From an uncultured Collinsella sp. (GTDB lineage Bacteria > Actinomycetota > Coriobacteriia > Coriobacteriales > Coriobacteriaceae): a stretch of DNA of 26,386 bases. The stretch covers positions 1-26,386 of the forward strand of contig UQIQ01000029.1 in NCBI GenBank assembly GCA_900541185.1, given 5' to 3'. A model generated the notes under the pieces. That model was not told the DNA's origin. It worked only from the letters and a program-made list of their open reading frames with translations, and ran no database searches. Numbering within the stretch: position 1 is the stretch's first letter; each line of letters begins with the position of its first letter. The translations under genes were made by a program, and so were the position numbers. Below are positions 1-9,072 of this stretch, one piece after another.

Positions 1-44
1 CACCTATTAAGTCGTCGGCAGCGTCAGATGTGTATAAGAGACAG
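1..44. other. Untrimmed Nextera read-1 adapter and index
   Basis: Bases 12-44 match the Illumina Nextera read-1 transposon adapter, ending in the mosaic end AGATGTGTATAAGAGACAG. Bases 4-11 (CTATTAAG) sit where the 8-nt i5 index belongs and match an index I recall as S518; bases 1-3 (CAC) match the end of the flow-cell oligo. This is library sequence, not genome. Genomic sequence begins at 45. Confidence 0.98.
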
Positions 45-1720
<1,676 letters not shown>

Positions 1721-1990
1721 ATGTTGTTGTTCCTTATCTGCACGCGTTATGGGCACGGCATGCGGCCGCGCGAGCGTGCTTGGTAGTGCGCTAATACATA
1801 CAAAAACAGGTGCGCACAGAGAGGACGTTGCTCAGCACGCTGGCGATCGCTTTGGCAGCCCTATCACGCGCCGTCCAGACGCAGCAGCTCTAAGCGATGG
1901 AGCAGATTCGCCGCCGGTTAGTATACCCGTACTCCGTATGCCCCCACGTAAACCACAGATGACGAGGCGGACGAGGTGGGCCCGGCTGAT

Positions 1991-2049
1991 TATCTCAATC
2001 TGTAACAGATGCAGGGCAAAATCGGGTCCAAATGTTACAGATCAAGACA
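1991..2049. repeat. Palindromic 59-bp element, unit 1
   Basis: Left arm TATCTCAATCTGTAACA (1991-2007), 25-nt loop, right arm TGTTACAGATCAAGACA (2033-2049). The arm starts are 42 bp apart, as in the other units of the family. The arms differ at several positions, two of which would form G-U pairs in a minus-strand transcript. Confidence 0.9.
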
Positions 2050-2114
2050 GAGGGGGATTTCCGTCCAGTCCAAACCAAATCTCTCAGTCTTCCTGCAATT
2101 TCGAACATGTGGCC

Positions 2115-2120
2115 TATAAT
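2115..2120 (+). promoter_or_regulatory. Candidate -10 box for FHA gene
   Basis: TATAAT lies about 107 bp upstream of the GTG start at 2227. No good -35 hexamer is seen at 16-18 bp upstream, so this is only a candidate. Confidence 0.3.
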
Positions 2121-2226
2121 GTTGCTTTGGTTACACTATTTATTGTGCAGCCATTTAATACGTCGCCCACCGGGGCCATTAATTCCTATCGCCATATTGG
2201 CTAGGAAGCAATCAAAGGAGGTATCC

Positions 2227-3189
2227 GTGGCAGCAGAGACGCCTTGCTCGGTCCTCTATAACGATATTCGCTCGTTCGGCGGTCTTAAACATCTCGAGAT
2301 CGCCCGAATGCTCATCAATGGAAACTCTTATCTCGGCAGTACCCTGCTCGAGAAATGCTCTTCCAACCGCTCGTATCTCACCCGTTACATCGTCCATCGC
2401 AAGCCTGACCAGTGCGCACCCTCCATCTACAGCGACTTTACCGTCACCACACTCAACCTTTCCTCGGCAATCTGCAGCAAGCTCGGCGGCGGCGAGGCCG
2501 CCTATCGGGCAATCGCCGAGCACTATCGCGGTCCGGCCGCCAACGAAATGATGTCGGCTCTCGCCAGCTACAAGCTGGACAGCCGCCTATATGCAAATGC
2601 CCTCAATCGCATCGACAACTTCGACGGCAATGCCGTGCGCGAGAAAAGCACGCTTTACCTTATGCTCTTTGTGGCAACGGGGGCGCTCGCCGATCCCGTT
2701 CAGGGCGTGGCCACCGTCGAGCGCTTTTGCAGCAGCAAGACGGGCGGGCACTTCGGCACCACCGAAACTACCGTCGGACGTGGCTTTATGAACAGCCTGG
2801 AACAGCCGCGCACCGTCGCCCCCAACCTCGGTCTGCTCAGAACCCATGCCGACAACTGCGCCGACATGCAAATCCATCCCCTCACACGCGATCCGCGCGG
2901 CACCGTGATTGGTTCTTTGCCCAAAACCTCGCCCAGCATCACCGATGTGGGCGCCGACGCATCGCGCGAACATCTTCGCATTTGGCTTGAGGGTGAGCAC
3001 TGGTACGCCCAGGGCCTTGGATCGACCAACGGCACGGTGCTCGAATCGGGCGCGGGCGACGGCGATATCGTAATCGAGCCGCCGCGCGACCAACGCGAAC
3101 CCGGCAAAGTCTATCCCCCCGTGGAAATCGCCAACAGCGACAGGCTCCATCTGGGTCTCTACACGACATTCCTTGTCATTGTGGACTAG
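2227..3189 (+). CDS. FHA-domain protein with unknown N-terminal region
   Basis: A 320-residue cytosolic protein with a C-terminal forkhead-associated (FHA) domain, a phosphothreonine reader. I chose the GTG at 2227 because AAAGGAGG ends about 5 bases before it; the frame is open further upstream but without a ribosome site. Residues 1 to about 200 are mainly helical in character and match nothing I know. The FHA domain runs from about 205 to the end: SREH at 246-249 and GSTNGT with Asn about 268 are the hallmark segments, followed by the final strand pair. The usual Gly-Arg that contacts phosphate reads IGS here, so phosphopeptide binding may be altered. The next gene, on the same strand, is a Ser/Thr kinase; the FHA protein is therefore a likely partner or substrate (inference). 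The 171-bp gap holds a weak terminator-like hairpin and a 19-bp inverted repeat, so the two may not be strictly co-transcribed. Confidence 0.88.
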   Translation: MAAETPCSVLYNDIRSFGGLKHLEIARMLINGNSYLGSTLLEKCSSNRSYLTRYIVHRKPDQCAPSIYSDFTVTTLNLSSAICSKLGGGEAAYRAIAEHYRGPAANEMMSALASYKLDSRLYANALNRIDNFDGNAVREKSTLYLMLFVATGALADPVQGVATVERFCSSKTGGHFGTTETTVGRGFMNSLEQPRTVAPNLGLLRTHADNCADMQIHPLTRDPRGTVIGSLPKTSPSITDVGADASREHLRIWLEGEHWYAQGLGSTNGTVLESGAGDGDIVIEPPRDQREPGKVYPPVEIANSDRLHLGLYTTFLVIVD

Positions 3190-3205
3190 CACGGACAGCG
3201 ATCGG

Positions 3206-3226
3206 AAGACGGTCGCCGTCCGTCTT
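3206..3226 (+). terminator. Weak terminator-like hairpin after FHA gene
   Basis: AAGACGG (3206-3212) pairs with CCGTCTT (3220-3226) around a 7-nt loop, 16 bp after the FHA stop codon, and is followed by a short pyrimidine-rich stretch. The stem is short, so readthrough into the kinase gene is likely. Confidence 0.4.
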
Positions 3227-3267
3227 TCGTCTTCTACCTTCTGTGTCGTAAACGACAATACTCAGCG

Positions 3268-3328
3268 GTACACGTGAGCAGTGCGGCTATCATGGTACTT
3301 TACCGATATCCGCACTGCTCACGTGTAC
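3268..3328. repeat. Perfect 19-bp inverted repeat upstream of kinase
   Basis: GTACACGTGAGCAGTGCGG (3268-3286) and its exact reverse complement (3310-3328) flank a 23-nt centre. The repeat lies 32 bp before the kinase start codon at 3361. It could be an operator, an mRNA hairpin or a mobile repeat. I see no second copy in this window. Confidence 0.85.
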
Positions 3329-3360
3329 GCGCGGCAACCCATGCCAGACAAAGGAACGCC

Positions 3361-5445
3361 ATGGATACTACCAATAGCGCCTATGGCGACAAACTTATCC
3401 GTCTCGATACGTTCGATACCGCCGTGGCGGTCGACCCCAGCGCCGAGGACGACGCCAAGCGTCGGTTTATGACGCTTATTCTCCAGACGGCCCACCGCGA
3501 CAACGGCAACATCGGGCACGTGCTGCGCGCGACCAACACGAGCGGCGAGGTCTTTGCCGTCAAGCTACTCAAGGACAACGCCATCCTTTCCGGCCAAGCC
3601 CCCGACCGCTCCGCCGAGCAATCGGCAGCGCACCTGGCCAACACCGCTGCGCTGTTCGAGGAGTACCGTCATCTGTGTACCGTCTCGCACCTGCGCGGAT
3701 TTCCGCGCGTCTATGGCTACGGATCGTGCGAGGACGACCCGCTCATCCTCATGGAGTGGGTCGAGGGCACCTCACTCAAGCAGGCGCTGCCCCTGCTTCC
3801 TCACGACGCCTCGGGCGGGCTGACCACCCAGATGGTCGCCGCCGTCGGAAACGCCGTGCTTCGTGCGCTCTTGATGACCCAAGGCCTCGTGAATCCGGTC
3901 ATCCATCGCGACCTTTCGCCTGCCAATATCATGTTCCGCACCACCAGCCGAACGCTCGAGCAGCAGATTGCCGATTGCTCCTTTGACCCCTGCCTCATCG
4001 ACATGAGCTCCGCGACCATGGCTCTCGGCGACGACACGATCACCCGGCGCGCCGACATCTGGCGCTTTGCCACGCCCGCATACGCCGCGCCCGAGATGCT
4101 CACGCAGGATATCGAAGGCATCGCGGCCCTTCGCCGTTCGCCGGCAATCGACGTCTATGCGCTTTCGAGCATTCTGTACCAGCTCTACAGCGGTCGCAAA
4201 CCGTTTGACTTTGAGTCGACGGACGCCGCTGCAACCGGCTCGTTCTATCTCGTAAAGACCAAGACCAAGCCGGCACCGCTCGAGCCGCGCTGCGAGGGCG
4301 ATGAAGCGCTCGTCAAAATCATCATGAAGGGTCTCTCAGTCGAGCAGTGCGATCGTCCCACCGAGCAGCAGATGCTCGAGGTGCTCTCGGCATACCTCAC
4401 CGATGCCGAATCCGAGGGTCGCGAAGGCGCGGGCAGTGACGCCGCAATCGACATCGACTCCGGTACACACCTTAAGGTCGACGTCGCCGGCGAGCGCGCG
4501 CGAGAGATCCTGGAGCAGGCCCGGCACGATGCCATGACCCGCCGCCGCTTTATTATCGGTGGCGTTGTCGCAGCCGTTGCGGGGCTCGGCGTTATCGGGG
4601 CGGCAACCCATGGCTTTGGCATCCCCGACTACCTGGACGGCATCCGCAGCTCACTTGACGACTACACTTGGGATCAGCTGCAGGAGATTTCGCTCAAGAT
4701 TAAGGCCACCGAGACCCGTAGCGAGGCACGCGAGATTGCCAGGCGCTATCATCTGCTCGATGCCGATGGGCATATCCCCTATCCGTGTACCAAGCGCGTC
4801 ACGCTCACCAACGGGCTGCAGGTTGGCGCGCAGCTTGTGGGCATTCGCCACGATGAGCTTCTGGACGGGACGGGCAAGGCCGGACTGACGTTTATGTTCG
4901 ACGCGGGTATTGCCGAGCGCAACGCTGCGGCTGAACCGCCGAGCGCCGGCTGGACAGATTGCGAGCTGCGGGAATGGCTCAACGGCGACGGCCTTAAGCT
5001 GCTGCCCAACGAGTTGCGCGCACTCATTAAAGGGGTCAAGAAGGTCTCGAACAATGTGGGCGCCGCCAACAGCGCATCGTGCCTGAGCGAGTTGCCCGCA
5101 ACCCTTTGGCTGCCCGCCATGGTCGAGCTGTGCGGTACGCAACCGCCCGATTCGTTTGCCGAGGACTATCACTACCTGGCAGACATCTACAACGGCGAGG
5201 GCAAGGAGTATCAGCTCTTCCGCGAGCTCAAGGTGAGCCCGTATTCCACGAACGAGACGATGGTCCGCCAGTGGAAGGGCAAGGACACCTGCTGGTGGGA
5301 GCGCACGGTGAGCCCCGACTCATCGGAGACCGAAGGCACGCTCTATTTGAATCGCGTTGGACACGACGGCGACGTCTTTACGTACGCAACGCCTGCGGAC
5401 AAGCCAAACAAACGAACCTGTGTGATCCCCGGATTCTGTATCTAG
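3361..5445 (+). CDS. Membrane Ser/Thr protein kinase, DUF6273-like C-terminus
   Basis: A 694-residue Hanks-type kinase. I chose the ATG at 3361, preceded by AAAGGA; earlier in-frame starts fall inside the inverted repeat. Kinase domain: FAVKLL with the ATP-binding Lys68, catalytic loop HRDLSPANIMF with Asp184, and APE at 243-245. The DFG motif reads Asp214-Met-Ser and the Gly-rich loop is weak, yet the key Lys and Asp residues are kept, so I expect activity. A single membrane segment follows at about 397-418, directly after TRRRFII (393-399), which resembles a twin-arginine motif. The outer part (about 440-694) has LREWLNGD, WWERTVSP and a final GFCI ending, which resembles DUF6273, a domain of surface proteins in gut bacteria. 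The layout (inside kinase, one membrane pass, outside sensor) fits a receptor kinase. The FHA gene just upstream is the likely partner. The ligand and substrates are unknown. Confidence 0.9.
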   Translation: MDTTNSAYGDKLIRLDTFDTAVAVDPSAEDDAKRRFMTLILQTAHRDNGNIGHVLRATNTSGEVFAVKLLKDNAILSGQAPDRSAEQSAAHLANTAALFEEYRHLCTVSHLRGFPRVYGYGSCEDDPLILMEWVEGTSLKQALPLLPHDASGGLTTQMVAAVGNAVLRALLMTQGLVNPVIHRDLSPANIMFRTTSRTLEQQIADCSFDPCLIDMSSATMALGDDTITRRADIWRFATPAYAAPEMLTQDIEGIAALRRSPAIDVYALSSILYQLYSGRKPFDFESTDAAATGSFYLVKTKTKPAPLEPRCEGDEALVKIIMKGLSVEQCDRPTEQQMLEVLSAYLTDAESEGREGAGSDAAIDIDSGTHLKVDVAGERAREILEQARHDAMTRRRFIIGGVVAAVAGLGVIGAATHGFGIPDYLDGIRSSLDDYTWDQLQEISLKIKATETRSEAREIARRYHLLDADGHIPYPCTKRVTLTNGLQVGAQLVGIRHDELLDGTGKAGLTFMFDAGIAERNAAAEPPSAGWTDCELREWLNGDGLKLLPNELRALIKGVKKVSNNVGAANSASCLSELPATLWLPAMVELCGTQPPDSFAEDYHYLADIYNGEGKEYQLFRELKVSPYSTNETMVRQWKGKDTCWWERTVSPDSSETEGTLYLNRVGHDGDVFTYATPADKPNKRTCVIPGFCI

Positions 5446-5486
5446 AGAGCGGGCGTCTTGCCGTGACGGGACCCCTCCCCGGCAAT

Positions 5487-5801
5487 TGTCTCGATCTGTA
5501 ACACTAGCTCGGCAGATACAGGTCTAGATGTTACAGAACGAGACAAACCCCAACCCCGCGAGACAACATCTCAATCTGTAACAACTAGGACCCAAATATC
5601 GGTCTTGCTGTTACAGATCGAGATGTTCAGGTTACCCTCGAATGGTTTGTCTCGATCTGTAACATCTAGCAGGCAAGGATCTAGCAGGCAAAACGGTTCC
5701 CAGATGTTACAGATTGAGACGTTAAGTTGTGGCTCGATATAATGTCTAGATCTGTAACAGTTACTCGACAAAAACGGGTCTAGTTGTTACAAGTTGAGAT
5801 G
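5487..5801. repeat. Array of four palindromic units (units 2-5)
   Basis: Units at 5487-5545, 5567-5625, 5648-5721 and 5743-5801. Each has two 17-bp arms related to TGTCTCGATCTGTAACA and its reverse complement. Left-arm starts are 80, 81 and 95 bp apart. Within units the arm starts are 42, 42, 57 and 42 bp apart; the 57 is 42 plus a tandem 15-bp duplication in the loop (5665-5679 and 5680-5694). Arms within a unit often differ by single transitions; unit 5 is the most decayed. Confidence 0.92.
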
Positions 5802-5832
5802 TTTGGCAGGGACGGTCCATCGGCCAACCATC

Positions 5833-5849
5833 CATCCTCATCTGTAACG
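5833..5849. repeat. Decayed half unit of palindromic family
   Basis: CATCCTCATCTGTAACG keeps the CTGTAAC core of the left arm but has no matching right arm 42 bp on. It may be a remnant of a fifth array unit, partly replaced by the copA promoter. Confidence 0.5.
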
Positions 5850-5874
5850 AAATGTCATACATTTCTTTCTGTAC

Positions 5875-5905
5875 TGGACACCCCCAGGGGGTATGGGTGT
5901 ATAGT
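5875..5905 (+). promoter_or_regulatory. copA promoter with CsoR-type operator
   Basis: TGGACA (5875-5880) and TATAGT (5900-5905) form a candidate -35/-10 pair with a long 19-bp spacer. Between them lies a G/C palindrome, ACACCCCCAGGGGGTATGG (5878-5896). It resembles known CsoR operators, which pair a C-run with a G-run and end in GGGGTATGG. A CsoR-family gene sits at the end of this operon. Copper should release the repressor and switch the operon on (family knowledge plus inference). Confidence 0.7.
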
Positions 5906-5952
5906 ATCGGCAGGTTAATAATTCCAACACCGAACCACGGAAAGGAGCAGCC

Positions 5953-8295
5953 ATGGCTCAAGATAAGTTCGACGTGGGCGGCATGACATGCGCCGCCTGC
6001 CAGGCGCATGTGGACCGCGCCGTGAGCAAGCTCGACGGCGTCGAGAGCGTCGCGGTCAACCTGCTCGCCGGTTCCATGATGGTCGACTATGACCCCGCGC
6101 AGGTCTCCCCCGACGATATCTGCACCGCCGTCGACCGTGCCGGCTACTCGGCCTCGCCCGTCGATGCGGGCACCGGTGCCGCCGGCTCAAGCGGCAGCTC
6201 GCAGGCCAGGTCTGGCGTCACCCATATGGAGTCGCCGACCAAAAAGTTGGAGGCCGCCGCCTCTGCCATGCGCACCCGCCTCATCATCTCGATCGTATTC
6301 CTCATCCCACTGTTCTACATAGGCATGGGGCACATGCTCGGCTGGCCGCTGCCCGGCATCTTCACGGACCACATCCACAGCATGACGCTCGCCCTCACCG
6401 AGCTCGTCTTGCTCATCCCCATCGTCTATGTCAACGACGCGTACTTTATCAACGGGTTTAAATCGCTCGCGCACGGCGCACCCACCATGGACGCCCTTAT
6501 TGCCGTGGGCGCCACCGCCTCCATCGCCTGGTCGCTCTACGCCATGTTCATCATGGCCGACCAATTAGCCGCGGGTCAGGTCCACGAGGCCATGATGACG
6601 AGCATGGACAATCTGTATTTTGAGAGTGCGGGCACGATCCTGTCGCTCGTTACCGTGGGCAAATACCTCGAGACGCGCAGCAAGTCAAAAACCGGCGGCG
6701 CCATCGAGGCGCTGATCGACCTGGCGCCCAAGACCGCGACCGTCGTGGCAGAGGACGGCAGCGAGGCCACCGTCGACGTCGACAGTATCCTTCCCGGCCA
6801 GGTCCTGCGTGTGCGCCCCGGAGAGTCCATCCCTGTCGATGGCGTGGTGCTCGAGGGCAGCTCGGCCGTGGACGAGAGCGCGCTCACCGGCGAGTCCATC
6901 CCCGTGGAAAAGACCGCCGGCGACACCGTCAACGCCGCCACTGTCAACCGCACCGGCTCGTTTACCTTCCGTGCCACACGCGTGGGCGCCGACACGTCGC
7001 TCGCCAAGATTATCCAGCTCGTCGAGGACGCCAACGCCACCAAGGCGCCTATCGCCCGCATGACCGACAAAGTCGCCGGCGTGTTCGTGCCCGTGGTGTT
7101 CGTGATCTCGGCTGTGACCTTTGCGGCGTGGATGGCACTGACCGGCAGCATAAACGAGGCGCTCACCTCCGCCGTGGCCGTGCTGGTGATCAGCTGTCCG
7201 TGCGCATTGGGTCTGGCCACGCCCGTCGCCATTATGGTCGGCACCGGCAAGGGCGCCGAGATGGGCATTCTGTTCAAGAGCGCCGAGGCGCTGGAGAATC
7301 TGCGCAGCGTGGGCACCGTGGTGCTCGATAAGACGGGAACGGTCACTCGCGGCAAGCCTGCCGTGACCGATATCGTGGTAGCCACGCGTGCCGACGGATC
7401 GCCCGCCATGAGCGAAAAGGCGCTGCTCAAGCTGGCCGCTGCGCTGGAGCGCTCAAGCGAGCACCCGCTGGCCGAGGCGATTATGGCCGAGTGCGAGGCG
7501 CGCGGAATCGTCGCACGCATGGTCGAGGACTTTGCCGCCGTGCCCGGGCGAGGCGTTACGGCACGCGAGGGGCAGAATGTCATCGCCGCCGGCAACGTGC
7601 GTCTGATGGACGAGCTGGGCGTGAAGGTTCCCGCCGGCCTTGCCGAACAGTTCGCGGCCGAGGGCAAGACGCCACTGTTCTTTGCCAAGAACAGCGAGCT
7701 TGTCGGCACCATCGCCGTGGCGGACGAGGTCAAGGAGACGAGCGCCGGGGCCATCGCCGCACTGCGCTCGCTTGGCGTCGACGTGCGCATGCTCACCGGC
7801 GACAACCGCGTGACAGCCGAAGCGATCGCCCGCCGCGTGGGACTGAGCAGCGAGCAGGTCATCGCCGACGTCCTCCCCGCCGACAAGGAACGCCACGTGC
7901 GCGAGCTGCAGGATGCGGGCAGCAAGGTCGCCATGGTGGGCGACGGCATCAACGACTCCCCCGCCCTGGCGCGCGCCGACGTGGGCCTTGCCATCGGCAC
8001 CGGTGCCGACATCGCCAAAGAAGGGGCAGATGTGGTGCTCATGCGCAGCGACCTCATGGACGTCGCCCGCGCCATCGAGCTTTCGCGCGCCACGATTCGC
8101 AACATCAAGCAAGACCTGTTCTGGGCGCTGTTCTACAACGGCATCGGCATTCCGCTCGCCGCGGGCGTGTTCTTCCCGCTCACGGGATGGCAACTCTCGC
8201 CGATGTTTGGCGCCGCGGCGATGAGCCTGTCGAGCGTGTGTGTTGTTTCCAACGCTCTGCGCCTGCGAACCTTTAAGCCTAAAGTGGCAAAATAG
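5953..8295 (+). CDS. copA: Copper-exporting P1B-type ATPase CopA
   Basis: Pumps Cu+ out of the cytoplasm at the cost of ATP. The protein has 780 residues; ATG 5953 follows AAAGGAG. One N-terminal heavy-metal domain carries GMTCAAC (Cys13, Cys16). The membrane metal site is Cys415-Pro-Cys417. The phosphorylation motif is DKTGT with Asp459; SEHP (His504), TGDN and GDGIND (from 663) mark the nucleotide-binding and hinge regions. Late membrane segments carry FYN and MSLSS, the signature of the Cu+ subclass (P1B-1), so silver/copper is favoured over zinc or cadmium. A Gly/Ser-rich linker follows the metal domain. Length is normal for a one-domain CopA. It leads an operon with copZ and csoR and has the CsoR-like operator just upstream. 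Confidence 0.97.
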   Translation: MAQDKFDVGGMTCAACQAHVDRAVSKLDGVESVAVNLLAGSMMVDYDPAQVSPDDICTAVDRAGYSASPVDAGTGAAGSSGSSQARSGVTHMESPTKKLEAAASAMRTRLIISIVFLIPLFYIGMGHMLGWPLPGIFTDHIHSMTLALTELVLLIPIVYVNDAYFINGFKSLAHGAPTMDALIAVGATASIAWSLYAMFIMADQLAAGQVHEAMMTSMDNLYFESAGTILSLVTVGKYLETRSKSKTGGAIEALIDLAPKTATVVAEDGSEATVDVDSILPGQVLRVRPGESIPVDGVVLEGSSAVDESALTGESIPVEKTAGDTVNAATVNRTGSFTFRATRVGADTSLAKIIQLVEDANATKAPIARMTDKVAGVFVPVVFVISAVTFAAWMALTGSINEALTSAVAVLVISCPCALGLATPVAIMVGTGKGAEMGILFKSAEALENLRSVGTVVLDKTGTVTRGKPAVTDIVVATRADGSPAMSEKALLKLAAALERSSEHPLAEAIMAECEARGIVARMVEDFAAVPGRGVTAREGQNVIAAGNVRLMDELGVKVPAGLAEQFAAEGKTPLFFAKNSELVGTIAVADEVKETSAGAIAALRSLGVDVRMLTGDNRVTAEAIARRVGLSSEQVIADVLPADKERHVRELQDAGSKVAMVGDGINDSPALARADVGLAIGTGADIAKEGADVVLMRSDLMDVARAIELSRATIRNIKQDLFWALFYNGIGIPLAAGVFFPLTGWQLSPMFGAAAMSLSSVCVVSNALRLRTFKPKVAK

Positions 8296-8323
8296 GCTCA
8301 CTATTACGTCCATTTAGAATGGG

Positions 8324-8417
8324 TTTTCCAGGTGCCCGAGATTGACCTGAAAGAGGAGCGACGCGTACTTTGGTACGCGAGCGATGGCTTGAAGGTCAAG
8401 GTCGGGTGCCTGGGAAA
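8324..8417 (+). ncRNA. Long stem-loop between copA and copZ
   Basis: A 16-bp basal stem (8324-8339 with 8402-8417) contains three G-U pairs when read as plus-strand RNA. A 2x2 internal loop is followed by a 7-bp stem (8342-8348 with 8393-8399). Beyond a larger internal loop, the tip is a perfect 7-bp hairpin (8362-8368 with 8373-8379). The G-U pairs favour an RNA folded in the sense of the operon. The copZ ribosome site begins about a dozen bases beyond the stem. It could set the copA/copZ mRNA ratio, act as a leader, or be a mobile repeat. I do not recognise it as a named RNA family. Confidence 0.6.
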
Positions 8418-8442
8418 GCCGACTCAACAGAGAGGAATACCC

Positions 8443-8664
8443 ATGCGATACACAATCAAGACTTCCGGCCTCATGTGCGGCCATTGCGACGCCACCGTCG
8501 AAACGGCACTGCTCAACGTGACCGGCGTGACCGATGCCGATGCCGACCACGAGACCCAGACCGTACAGGTGGAGTGCGCCGACACCGTGACCGCCGAGCA
8601 GCTCGCCGCCGCTGTCGAGGCCGCGGGCGAGAAGTTCCACGCCCTTTCGGTGACCGCCGCGTAG
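8443..8664 (+). CDS. copZ: CopZ-like heavy-metal-associated chaperone
   Basis: A 73-residue single HMA domain protein that carries Cu+ in the cytoplasm and hands it to CopA or CsoR. The metal motif is GLMCGHCDATVE, a variant of GMTCxxC with Leu-Met before the first Cys. The beta-alpha-beta-beta-alpha-beta length is normal for CopZ. ATG 8443 follows AGAGAGG; an open frame extends upstream through the stem-loop but is not credible as coding. It lies 147 bp after copA and 135 bp before csoR on the same strand. A general HMA protein for another soft metal cannot be excluded, but the context favours copper. Confidence 0.9.
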   Translation: MRYTIKTSGLMCGHCDATVETALLNVTGVTDADADHETQTVQVECADTVTAEQLAAAVEAAGEKFHALSVTAA

Positions 8665-8690
8665 CAGACGCTGCCTACTCAATCCTCAGA

Positions 8691-8757
8691 AGTTGCGGTG
8701 AAATACGGACTGTTGTGCCGCCCTAGGCCTTTAAACGGTCCGTATTTCACCGCAACT
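8691..8757. repeat. Inverted repeat, GTTGCGGTGAAATA family, copy 1
   Basis: AGTTGCGGTGAAATACGGAC (8691-8710) and its exact reverse complement (8738-8757) flank a 27-nt loop. A second, less perfect copy lies at 21506-21572. It sits between copZ and csoR, so an operon transcript would carry it as a hairpin. Confidence 0.9.
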
Positions 8758-8799
8758 GACGGGGGCATCCGGAAGATCGACCAGAAACGAGGACCCGCC

Positions 8800-9072
8800 A
8801 TGATGGCAGACCACAAATCGGTGACCCGCATGCTCAAGACGGCACGCGGCCAGATTGACGGCATCTTGCGGATGGTCGATGAGGACCGCTATTGCGTCGA
8901 TATTTCCACGCAGCTCATGGCCACACAGGCGCTCATTGCGCGCATCAACGCCGACGTGCTCAAGGCGCATATCGAGGGCTGCGTGACTTCGGCAATCGAA
9001 TCGGGCGACGAAGACCTCAAAGCCGCCAAGCTCGCCGAGATAGAGCGCGTCGTCGACAAGCTCGCCAAGTAA
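8800..9072 (+). CDS. csoR: CsoR-family copper-sensing repressor
   Basis: A 90-residue, all-helical DNA-binding repressor that leaves its operator on binding Cu+. The sensing triad is intact: Cys32, then His57 and Cys61 in KAHIEGC. Spacing (25 and 4 residues) equals that of Mycobacterium tuberculosis CsoR (Cys36, His61, Cys65). The Arg/Gly-rich start of helix 1 (RMLKTARGQIDGI) is typical of the family. Two in-frame ATGs (8800, 8803) follow ACGAGGA; I used the first. It is the last gene of the copA-copZ-csoR set and most likely controls the operator at 5878-5896. The family also has nickel (RcnR), formaldehyde (FrmR) and persulfide (CstR) members; the Cys-His-Cys triad and neighbours point to copper. 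Confidence 0.94.
   Translation: MMADHKSVTRMLKTARGQIDGILRMVDEDRYCVDISTQLMATQALIARINADVLKAHIEGCVTSAIESGDEDLKAAKLAEIERVVDKLAK

Larger units (their letters stand above)
1721..2226. other. Divergent intergenic region, helicase / FHA gene
   Basis: The 506-bp gap between two divergent genes should hold both promoters. It contains one full palindromic element (1991-2049) and a TATAAT hexamer at 2115-2120 upstream of the FHA gene. I see no convincing gene; open frames here lack a ribosome site and any recognisable protein. The helicase leader side (1721-1990) shows nothing specific that I can name. Confidence 0.6.
5446..5952. other. Repeat-filled intergenic region before copper operon
   Basis: This 507-bp gap holds four palindromic units (5487-5801), a decayed half unit near 5833-5849, and the copA promoter with its CsoR-type operator (5875-5905). 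I found no gene; a short minus-strand frame across 5571-5771 is made of repeat arms and lacks a ribosome site. Confidence 0.8.

Noticed and set aside
6576..8108. 510-codon minus-strand frame opposite copA
   Set aside because: It is a Ser/Ala/Thr-rich antisense shadow of a clear copA with all motifs intact.
8324..8417. Named riboswitch between copA and copZ
   Set aside because: I cannot match the fold or sequence to any riboswitch family that I know; it is reported only as a structured candidate.
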